NCBI GenBank assembly: GCA_964389375.1
Contig: CAYMDP010000056.1
Coordinates: 1-19,026, forward strand
Length of the DNA stretch: 19,026 bases
Direction: 5' to 3'
DNA from: CAYMDP01 sp964389375
Lineage (GTDB): Bacteria; Bdellovibrionota; Bdellovibrionia; Bdellovibrionales; UBA1609
The notes below the pieces were generated by a model. It saw only the letters and a program-made list of their open reading frames with translations. It was not told the DNA's origin and searched no databases. Below are positions 13,172 to 19,026 of this stretch, piece by piece. Position 1 is the first letter of the stretch; every line of letters begins with the position of its first letter. Made by a program: the position numbers and the translations under genes.

Positions 13172-14179
13172 TTACAAAATCTCTAATTCCCCCTGCAAAG
13201 CTCCCGAGGCCTTGATACTTTGAAGAATTGTAATCAAGTCCTTTGGAGTGACTCCCAATCGGTTCATGGCCTTAACAATGTCGCCAACGTTTGCGGCCTC
13301 TTCAAAAACCATAATCGATTCGCCATCTTTCTTTTTTGCGTCACCGCCGCCAACTTTGACCGTTAGATCTCCGTGGCTAATTGCGACTCGCGAAATTTTC
13401 ACACCTTGTCCAATGACGACGGTTCCTGTTTTTTCGTTAACGACCACTTTGGCCGTCGTATCTGGATTGATATCTAAGGACTCAACGACCGAGATCAGCT
13501 CAACACCTTTGCCTTCGAACGAAGCCGGTGCCACGATATCAATTGTTCCCGCATCAAGGGCCGAGGCATATTTTCCGGCGAGCTCACGGTTAATAGTTTT
13601 TGCTACTCTTGCTGCAGTCGTAAAGTCAGGATTATGTAAGGTCAGTCGAAACATTTTTCTGGAAGCAAATTCAGCACCGATATCTCTTTCGACCATGGCG
13701 CCATTTGGAAGACGTGCCACAGTTTCGTGAACTCCTGTAGAACTATGTCCGATCAAGACACTTCCCTGAGCGACTGCGTAAATTTGCTGATCTGCCGCAC
13801 GAAGAGGTGTTTGAATTAGGGTGCCGCCCTTAAGACTTGAGGCGTCCCCTAAGGCGCTGACTGTGATGTCGATTTGATTTCCGGCTCTGGCAAATGGCGG
13901 AAGTGTCGCGGTAATCACAACAGCGGCAACGTTTTTGCTGGCGACATCTTTTTGTGTCACTTTCATGCCTAAGCGATCTAAAAGGCGCTCGACACTTTTA
14001 TTTGTAAACTCGGCCTTGCTATCTCCGGTCCCTTTAAGTCCTACGATAATTCCGTAACCAACAAGTTGGTTTCCGCGGACGCCACGAATGTTTGCTACAT
14101 CCTTAAGACGGGCAGCTTGAGCTTCGATTGCGCAGGCCAAAAGGATCACAAGAATTTGGAATACAAAAAAAGTTCTCAT
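13172..14179 (-). CDS. flgI: FlgI, flagellar P-ring protein
   Basis: 335 residues with a signal peptide at about 1-22 (hydrophobic core, cleavage after AQA). The mature start ARLKDVANIRGVRGNQLVGYGIIVGLKGTGD is the highly conserved FlgI opening. Other family blocks are KNVAAVVITATLPPFARAGNQIDITVSALGDASSLKGGTL at about 84-120 and the C-terminal NRLGVTPKDLITILQSIKASGALQGELEIL. FlgI polymerises in the periplasm at the peptidoglycan layer as the rod bushing, with FlgA as chaperone. Length is normal. Its ATGA overlaps the flgH stop by four bases, so it is translationally coupled. Confidence 0.98.
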   Translation of the reverse strand: MRTFFVFQILVILLACAIEAQAARLKDVANIRGVRGNQLVGYGIIVGLKGTGDSKAEFTNKSVERLLDRLGMKVTQKDVASKNVAAVVITATLPPFARAGNQIDITVSALGDASSLKGGTLIQTPLRAADQQIYAVAQGSVLIGHSSTGVHETVARLPNGAMVERDIGAEFASRKMFRLTLHNPDFTTAARVAKTINRELAGKYASALDAGTIDIVAPASFEGKGVELISVVESLDINPDTTAKVVVNEKTGTVVIGQGVKISRVAISHGDLTVKVGGGDAKKKDGESIMVFEEAANVGDIVKAMNRLGVTPKDLITILQSIKASGALQGELEIL

Positions 14180-14964
14180 GACTCAGAATCCTTCCGACGC
14201 ATGCTAATGATATCAAACTTTGGATCTAGCAATTTTGTAGCGCTGATTCCTTCTTCATTAAAGTCTTCGGCCCGAACCACTCCGGTGACGATGACTTTAT
14301 ATTCCCTCGGACCAATCATAAAAGGCTGACTTCCCTTAACTCGGTAGTTTCCGTCAACCGTGCGCTCGACCACTCTGGTGGGAACTGTTCGCACATTAAA
14401 ATCTGTTTTTGCCGGCTCTGGAGTTTGTGCTTGGTTCGCCGCAGCTCCTGGGGGATTCGTTGCTGCATCTTGACCAGGCGCTTGCCCAGTTGGGTTTGCC
14501 ACAGCAGCCTGAGGATCTTGAGAAGCCGGATTTCTAAGACGTGCGGCGGCTCGATTCTCTAGTTTCGCTAAAAGTTTTCCGATCACATCTACTTTAGCCT
14601 GAAGTTGTTCTTTGGGCTCGCCTTCCATCACAACACCAATGGGATCGCCAATCATACGAACAATATTTTGCGAGAACAAATAGGCCCCTTGACCTTCCAT
14701 CACCCACAAAGATCCAGCATTGGAATTTAAAAAGGCTTCGTCTTCCATTCGGCCTCTAGTCATTCGCTTGTACTGCCGTCTTGGACCGCCGACCATATTG
14801 TCGTTTTCCGAAAACTTCACCATTTGGGGTTTAACTGCAGCTTGCTGAGGAGGCGGCTTCCCTGATAAAAAAGCCTTCACTTTTTGCCCGAAGCTTGCAC
14901 AGCCAACAAGACCTGGAAGAAAAAGAATTAAAGACATTACAAGAATGAAATTAAAACGTCTCAT
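14176..14964 (-). CDS. flgH: FlgH, flagellar L-ring lipoprotein
   Basis: 262 residues. Lipoprotein signal with lipobox LVGC at 19-22 (Cys22 acylated). The GSLW motif at 84-87 and the following YLFSQNIVRMIGDPIGVVMEG correspond to the conserved FlgH segment GSLWxxxxxLFxDxRAxxxGDxxxV. The C-terminus (PFMIGPREYKVIVTGVVRAEDFNEEGISATKLLDPKFDI) matches the end of the ring-forming domain. FlgH forms the outer-membrane ring around the rod. Residues about 145-188 are an Ala/Pro/Gln/Asn-rich low-complexity insertion not present in enteric FlgH. Overlaps flgA and flgI by four bases at either end. Confidence 0.95.
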   Translation of the reverse strand: MRRFNFILVMSLILFLPGLVGCASFGQKVKAFLSGKPPPQQAAVKPQMVKFSENDNMVGGPRRQYKRMTRGRMEDEAFLNSNAGSLWVMEGQGAYLFSQNIVRMIGDPIGVVMEGEPKEQLQAKVDVIGKLLAKLENRAAARLRNPASQDPQAAVANPTGQAPGQDAATNPPGAAANQAQTPEPAKTDFNVRTVPTRVVERTVDGNYRVKGSQPFMIGPREYKVIVTGVVRAEDFNEEGISATKLLDPKFDIISMRRKDSES

Positions 14965-15905
14965 CTTAACTCCACCTCGCCAGGACCCGTGACGACACCA
15001 ACTAAAGTTAAATTTGATTTTGGATTTCGCACACGAACCGAGTCTCCGATGACGCCATCTTGTTCGGCCACTGCAGACAAAGCCACTTCCCAGCCACCCT
15101 CGCCAGATCGAACTTTTACAACTTCACCGCGACGAAGCGCCTTTTCTTGCTCGATATAGTTCGAAAAAACTACGCTTCCCGCGCGTAAGCTTTGCTTCAG
15201 TCTTCGTCCTTGAATCTCTTCAATATTTGGAGTGCTGTCTTGGGCAAAGGTTAAATCTTTGCGCTGTAAACCAATATCTGATTTTTGCAAGCGCTCGCCC
15301 AAGTTAATTGCCCTTAATGCGACTGGAACTTGTCTAAATACACTTAAGCGTCCTTGTATCCAGAATATTTGTTTTTCGCCCTGCTCTTTCATGACTTCGA
15401 CTGGGACTGAAAAGGACCCTCTTGGTAATTCTCTGGGAGCAGAAATGGTCCACGCGCTTTGGTTTTTACTGGGAAGCCTGGGCACAGTGACATTAGAAAT
15501 TTCGATTTCACAAGCCTCACACATTCCTGAAAAAATATTCTGAAGATCTGCTGTGGCATTTTTAACATCTAGGCTTCGCATTTTTCTTTCGATCTTTAGT
15601 TCGGCCGGAAGTTTAAGTTGGATCTTTCTTCCCCATTCGTTTTCAATTTTTGCAAGGTCCCCACGAATTCTTTGAGAAATTTCAGCACTCGATAAGGTTT
15701 GGCTTTGATTCCATTTTAAGTCCGAGATCAAACTCAGTTTTCCAAGAGTTTTTTGCTCTTCATCAGAAAAGCCACTCAGATCTGCGACATCTTCAAGCTG
15801 AAGATTGGCTTTTTCGCTGCTGACTTCGGAGCGAAAAATAAGCTCGGAATTGGCCTCAGCCAGGAATGGAATTAAAATGAGGATCTGAACCAGTAAAACT
15901 CTCAC
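14961..15905 (-). CDS. flgA: FlgA, P-ring assembly chaperone
   Basis: 314 residues with a signal peptide at about 1-18. The SAF domain at about 194-255 (VPVALRAINLGERLQKSDIGLQRKDL ... GRRLKQSLRAGSVV) and the C-terminal beta domain at 256-314 (RRGEVVKVRSGEGGWEVALSAVAEQDGVIGDSVRVRNPKSN) are diagnostic of FlgA. The N-terminal 190 residues make it longer than the enteric protein of about 220 and include CEACE around 129-133, possibly a disulphide. FlgA helps FlgI assemble in the periplasm. It starts with GTG two bases after the flgG stop and overlaps flgH by four bases. Confidence 0.92.
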   Translation of the reverse strand: MRVLLVQILILIPFLAEANSELIFRSEVSSEKANLQLEDVADLSGFSDEEQKTLGKLSLISDLKWNQSQTLSSAEISQRIRGDLAKIENEWGRKIQLKLPAELKIERKMRSLDVKNATADLQNIFSGMCEACEIEISNVTVPRLPSKNQSAWTISAPRELPRGSFSVPVEVMKEQGEKQIFWIQGRLSVFRQVPVALRAINLGERLQKSDIGLQRKDLTFAQDSTPNIEEIQGRRLKQSLRAGSVVFSNYIEQEKALRRGEVVKVRSGEGGWEVALSAVAEQDGVIGDSVRVRNPKSNLTLVGVVTGPGEVELR

Positions 15906-15907
15906 AC

Positions 15908-16693
15908 TTACCTCATGTTATTGATCTGCTGAAGCATCTGATCGGATGCTTGGATCATCTTCGAATTCATTTCATAGGCTCTTTGAGCCGAAATCATATT
16001 CACCATTTCATCGACAATATTCACGTTGGCAGTTTCAAGCTGACCCTGGGCCAACTGACCTAGGCCGTTTTGGCCCGGCAAGGCTTGCTGAGGAAGACCA
16101 CTTGAGTTGCTAGGGACAAAAAGATTTCGTCCAACACTTTTTAAACCTGCCGGATTCACAAAGCCCACCAACTGAATCTGCCCAATATTTTGTGGCACTG
16201 TCGTGAGCCCCGTTAAAATCGCAACTTGTCCGTCAGGGCCGATATCAATTCCGGATGCATCTGGGGGAACTACGATTTCTGGCTGAAGAACATTTCCATT
16301 TTTATCTTGAATGCGTCCGTCTGGACCTTTTCTAAAGGATCCATCACGAGTATAGGCAATCTGACCGTCTGGAGTTTGCACAGGAAAAAATCCAGCTCCT
16401 GAAATTTCGATATCTAAGGCGTTTTTGGTCACCTTAGTTGATCCTTGCTCGAAATCTTTTTGAACTGCGGCCGTCTTTACCCCAAGTCCAACTTGAACAC
16501 CTGTTGGAGAAACGGAATTCATTCCAGTTTGTGCGCCGGGCTCTTTTTCAGTGGTGTACATAAGGTCTTCAAACTCAGCTCGGGATTTTTTAAACCCAAC
16601 GGTGTTGGAGTTTGCAATGTTGTTTGAAATCACATCCATATTGGTCTGCTGTGCTTTCATTCCCGTTGCAGCTGTGTTGAGTGACTTAAGCAT
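15908..16693 (-). CDS. flgG: FlgG, distal rod protein
   Basis: 261 residues, the canonical length. The N-terminal rod signature DVISNNIANSNTVGFKKSRAEFEDLMY at 20-46 and the C-terminal D0 helix with NVNIVDEMVNMISAQRAYEMNSKMIQASDQMLQQINNMR are near-textbook FlgG. The centre (SGAGFFPVQTPDGQIAYTRDGSFR) is the common rod/hook core. FlgG builds the distal rod passing through the P and L rings. It follows flgF by 18 bases with AGGGGAAG as ribosome site. Confidence 0.98.
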   Translation of the reverse strand: MLKSLNTAATGMKAQQTNMDVISNNIANSNTVGFKKSRAEFEDLMYTTEKEPGAQTGMNSVSPTGVQVGLGVKTAAVQKDFEQGSTKVTKNALDIEISGAGFFPVQTPDGQIAYTRDGSFRKGPDGRIQDKNGNVLQPEIVVPPDASGIDIGPDGQVAILTGLTTVPQNIGQIQLVGFVNPAGLKSVGRNLFVPSNSSGLPQQALPGQNGLGQLAQGQLETANVNIVDEMVNMISAQRAYEMNSKMIQASDQMLQQINNMR

Positions 16694-16711
16694 GATCTTC
16701 CCCTATATCCT

Positions 16712-17518
16712 TTATGCCTTGCCAACCTGGTTCACAAGTTTGTCATCCATCTGATCAAAGGCCTTCATCGCTTGCTGAGTGGCTTCAAAGGTTCTTGAAG
16801 CGGCAATCATGTCTGTCATTTCGTTAATGATATTGACGTTAGATCCTTCCACATAACCTTGATGAGTTTGGATCTCACGCGCTGGAACTGGAACTTCGGC
16901 GTAATTTTCTTTTAATGAAAATAAGGATGAACCGACTTTTTGTAAGGCCTCTTTGTTGTTCACATCAACTAGTGATAGTCTTCCAACAAGCTCGCCGCCG
17001 TTATAGATATCTCCATTGTAAGAAACAGTAATATTTCTTCCATCAAGATTAATCGCCCTTTGTGCAGCATCTCCGCCCTGTCCTTCGCGAAGAACAAGAT
17101 GTCCTTCTTTTGTAACAAGCTGACCCGCTCCGTTAATTTTAAAAGATCCGTTGCGCGAAAGACGCACCCCCTGAGGAGTCATCACTTCAAAAAATCCCTG
17201 CCCCTCAAGACCAATGTCTAAGGTAGATCCCGTGGGCTTAAGTTGTCCTTGGGTAAACTCGGTAAATGTTCCTGAGGAATCGACATAACCGCGATCTCCG
17301 CCTTGCATATCGTAAAAGCTTTCAATTGATGCGGGAATTCGAGGAACCTGAATCACATCAGGTTGTTTTTCGTTGGCTGTAAGGTATTCGTTAAATGTTT
17401 GCTGATCTTTTTTAAAGGCGGTCGTATTTACGTTTGCGATATTGTTGGCAATCGTATCTAGCCTTTGGGATTGAGCCATCGCTCCACTCAGTGCTGTAAA
17501 TAAACCTTTTGAACTCAT
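16712..17518 (-). CDS. flgF: FlgF, proximal rod protein
   Basis: 268 residues. The rod signature DTIANNIANVNTTAFKKDQQTFNEYL is at 21-46, the core GLEGQGFFEVMTPQGVRLSRNGSFK is in the middle, and the end is NVNIINEMTDMIAASRTFEATQQAMKAFDQMDDKL. The AFKKDQ variant and the paired downstream flgG favour FlgF over a second FlgG. It forms part of the rod just below FlgG. First gene of the flagellar run. The start ATG at 17518 follows AGGA by seven bases, and that AGGA lies in a GGA-loop hairpin. A sigma-54-type site is about 48 bases upstream. Confidence 0.95.
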   Translation of the reverse strand: MSSKGLFTALSGAMAQSQRLDTIANNIANVNTTAFKKDQQTFNEYLTANEKQPDVIQVPRIPASIESFYDMQGGDRGYVDSSGTFTEFTQGQLKPTGSTLDIGLEGQGFFEVMTPQGVRLSRNGSFKINGAGQLVTKEGHLVLREGQGGDAAQRAINLDGRNITVSYNGDIYNGGELVGRLSLVDVNNKEALQKVGSSLFSLKENYAEVPVPAREIQTHQGYVEGSNVNIINEMTDMIAASRTFEATQQAMKAFDQMDDKLVNQVGKA

Positions 17519-17519
17519 G

Positions 17520-17534
17520 CAAACATCCTGTTTG
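17520..17534 (-). promoter_or_regulatory. GGA-triloop hairpin over the flgF ribosome site (candidate CsrA site)
   Basis: CAAACA-GGA-TGTTTG: a perfect 6-bp stem with GGA as the loop. AGGA, the only Shine-Dalgarno candidate, is inside it, and the ATG follows two bases after the stem. The loop side reads AGGATGT, the strong half of the CsrA consensus. Binding here would control the first gene of the operon. Confidence 0.6.
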
Positions 17535-17565
17535 AAAAATTCTATTCTCTCTCACACAAGATAAA

Positions 17566-17581
17566 AGCAATCCATATGCCA
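17566..17581 (-). promoter_or_regulatory. Sigma-54 (-24/-12) promoter for the flgF operon
   Basis: TGGCATATGGATTGCT on the minus strand: GG at -24 and GC at -12 with exactly ten bases between, and TGGCA and TTGCT both matching the RpoN consensus TGGCAC-N5-TTGCW. Transcription would begin near 17555, giving a leader of about 37 bases that includes the GGA hairpin. Sigma-54 control of rod/ring/hook genes is standard in polar flagella. Upstream activator sites were not identified. Confidence 0.65.
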
Positions 17582-17660
17582 GGATTCTCACGACAAAGGG
17601 CAAGTCTATGTATTTGGCTCGACAGAGGTTTAGAAAAAAATATTTTTTCGCTTCAGGCAT

Positions 17661-17687
17661 TTAATATTCTTAAGATCTTGCCGATTC
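17661..17687 (+). promoter_or_regulatory. Possible sigma-28-like promoter facing the transglycosylase gene
   Basis: TTAATATT-N11-GCCGATTC resembles the FliA consensus TAAAGTTT-N11-GCCGATAA, with six of eight matches in the -10 block and weak -35 agreement. It would drive the plus-strand lytic transglycosylase with a leader of about 130-160 bases. The divergent gap 17519-17825 also has an A7-T-A-T6-like AT tract at 17633-17649 and a GTCAT-CAAA-ATGAC hairpin at 17748-17761. Confidence 0.25.
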
Positions 17688-17825
17688 GAAAATGACTTTT
17701 GATTAAAATCTGTTCTCGACAAAGGTCTGTGCCTTCCTCTTCGCCCAGTCATCAAAATGACAGACGCATCGCTTTTATGACGGCAGGTCTATACCTCAGC
17801 TGGAATCTATCGCATACTTTCTTTC

Positions 17826-18944
17826 ATGACCGGATGTCAGACAAAAAACAGGATGTTGGCTTCTTCGAAGCTTTTTGGACTTTGCTTAAGCATTTCCCTA
17901 ATGGGTGAGTTCGCCTTGGGTGCGACCCCAAATAGTCTTCCCCCTTTAAATCAAGGCCGAGTTAAACCAAAGGCCGCGACTGAAGCAGTTACTAAAACAG
18001 AGTCCAAAGCAAAGCCTAGTTCAAATTCCAATTCCAAGATGAATCCAAATGCACTTTGGAACACAAAAGTTCCCACAACCCATGAACAAGTTATCTCCTT
18101 ATCCGAGCTTGCTGAAAAGTCTCAGATTCCCCATTCGACTTTTTCGCCCGTCGATAGCCGTCCATTTTTTGATATCCCAGTGACCTATAACTCGAAAGTA
18201 AAGACCTGGATCAAATACTTTCAAGGCCGAGGATCAAAATGGTTTGGGCGTTGGCTTGAGAGGTCTGCGCGCTACTTACCGATGATGCAAACTGTTTTAA
18301 AAGAACGAGGGCTTCCTCAAGATCTGGCTTATATCGCAATGATCGAAAGTGGATTTTCGGCCCATGCAACCAGCCATGCGGCCGCCGTTGGTTATTGGCA
18401 GTTTATCGGCACAACTGCGGATCGGTATGGCCTTCAGGTGAACTGGTGGATTGACGAAAGACGTGATTTTTCGAAAAGCACCCACGCGGCCTCTAGATAC
18501 CTTGGTGATCTTTATAAAATGTTTGGCTCTTGGTATTTAACCGCTGCGGCTTACAATATGGGCGAAGGCAGGTTGTCTCGCTTAATTAAAAAACACAACT
18601 CGACCAACTTTTGGGTCTTATCAAAAAAGCCGGATTTTCCAAGCGAAACTCGGGATTATATTCCAAAGTTAATTTCTGCAATGCTCATCGCAAAAGCTCC
18701 AAAGCTTTATGGCTTTCATGATCTTAAACCTCTTGAGCCCCACAACTACGAATACTTCATCGTCCCCGGCGGAACGGATCTTCATAATCTCGCAAAATTT
18801 TTAGAAACTGACCAAGAGGCCTTGATGCTTTTAAATCCTGAGCTGTTAAAAGGCATCATCCCAAGTACCGTAAAACAACATCGCATCCGCATTCCCAACG
18901 GCTGGAACGCCCAAGTCGCAAAATACATCCGCGCCACCCTCTAG
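17826..18944 (+). CDS. MltD-like membrane/periplasmic lytic transglycosylase
   Basis: 372 residues from the ATG at 17826, or 363 from the ATG at 17853; neither has a good ribosome site, and the second places a cleaner signal peptide (core about 14-28, cleavage near ALGA) at the N-terminus. A Ser/Asn/Lys/Pro linker covers about 35-75. The SLT family 1D-type catalytic domain is at about 120-290: catalytic Glu in AMIESGF (Glu174), SHAAAVGYWQFI at 183-194, and AAYNMGEGRL at 241-250. The C-terminal region 308-358 (YFIVPGGTDLHNLAKFLETDQEALMLLNPEL ... RIRIPNG) is LysM-like. It cleaves glycan strands to 1,6-anhydro ends. Divergent to flgF, it might open the wall for the rod, but a general wall or predatory role is equally possible. 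Confidence 0.9.
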   Translation: MTGCQTKNRMLASSKLFGLCLSISLMGEFALGATPNSLPPLNQGRVKPKAATEAVTKTESKAKPSSNSNSKMNPNALWNTKVPTTHEQVISLSELAEKSQIPHSTFSPVDSRPFFDIPVTYNSKVKTWIKYFQGRGSKWFGRWLERSARYLPMMQTVLKERGLPQDLAYIAMIESGFSAHATSHAAAVGYWQFIGTTADRYGLQVNWWIDERRDFSKSTHAASRYLGDLYKMFGSWYLTAAAYNMGEGRLSRLIKKHNSTNFWVLSKKPDFPSETRDYIPKLISAMLIAKAPKLYGFHDLKPLEPHNYEYFIVPGGTDLHNLAKFLETDQEALMLLNPELLKGIIPSTVKQHRIRIPNGWNAQVAKYIRATL

Positions 18945-18970
18945 CCAGCCGCCCAGTGAGTGCCCGGCAC

Positions 18971-19026
18971 CTGGCAGTGGCACGCAATGCCAAAGCTTTC
19001 GCAATGACCGGTTGCCCCACTGCCAG
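18971..19026. repeat. Inverted repeat and TGGCA/TGCCA cluster, cut by the window edge
   Basis: CTGGCAGTGG (18971-18980) and CCACTGCCAG (19017-19026) are perfect 10-base arms, the second ending at the last base of the window. Between and beside them are more TGCC/GGCA units (18966-18969, 18978-18982, 18988-18992, 19012-19016). It begins 27 bases after the transglycosylase stop. It may be an intergenic repeat family or a terminator stem; the copy number cannot be seen here. Confidence 0.5.

Noticed and set aside
13248..13730. 160-codon plus-strand frame opposite flgI
   Set aside because: Entirely antisense to a highly conserved gene; codon content is the mirror of flgI, and it has no ribosome site.
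1..19026. CRISPR arrays, tRNA or rRNA genes, insertion sequences
   Set aside because: No regularly spaced direct repeats, no tRNA-like cloverleaf or rRNA sequence, and no transposase frame recognised.

Overview
The window is a flagellar locus from a Gram-negative bacterium, most likely a member of the Bdellovibrionota (Bdellovibrio-like). The pointers are the complete P- and L-ring genes, an outer-membrane barrel candidate, a moderately low GC content, a CsrA-FliW pair beside the rod/hook-junction genes, and a FlgT-like periplasmic protein of the kind found with sheathed flagella. The genus is an inference from gene content and style, not from a search.

Layout. Positions 1-2772 hold a gene cut by the left edge (unrecognised), a MeaB/ArgK-type GTPase on the minus strand, and a plus-strand gene for a membrane-anchored, highly charged protein. 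Positions 2789-6534 are a tight minus-strand housekeeping operon read right to left: prmA, rsmE, an RDD-family membrane protein, a stand-alone HldE-type cytidylyltransferase and an outer-membrane-type protein, mostly with overlapping stop/start codons. At 6596-7204 is a secreted FlgT-like protein with a structured leader. Positions 7205-7562 have no credible gene but hold GGA-loop hairpins, a palindrome and a 154-nt rod-shaped inverted repeat that looks like a structured RNA. Then, all on the minus strand and read right to left from 17518, comes the flagellar cluster flgF-flgG-flgA-flgH-flgI, a 262-nt structured gap, flgJ, flgM, flgN, flgK, flgL, csrA and fliW. A divergent MltD-like lytic transglycosylase lies at the right end, followed by the start of a TGGCA/TGCCA-rich inverted repeat.

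How it works together. FlgF/G/J/A/I/H build the rod and the P and L rings, FlgK/L form the hook-filament junction, FlgN is their export chaperone, FlgM holds sigma-28, and CsrA/FliW are the post-transcriptional arm known from other flagellar systems. A near-consensus sigma-54 (-24/-12) site precedes flgF.

The most notable observation is that several leaders contain short perfect hairpins presenting GGA in the loop, the signature of CsrA targets. They overlap the ribosome binding site or start of flgF, flgN, flgM and the FlgT-like gene, csrA itself carries AGGATGT plus AAGGAG, and the flgI-flgJ gap has ten GGA motifs on the transcribed strand against three on the other. This suggests a locus-wide CsrA circuit, with the flgI-flgJ gap as a candidate CsrA-binding or CsrA-titrating RNA. 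This is a sequence-pattern inference and has not been tested.
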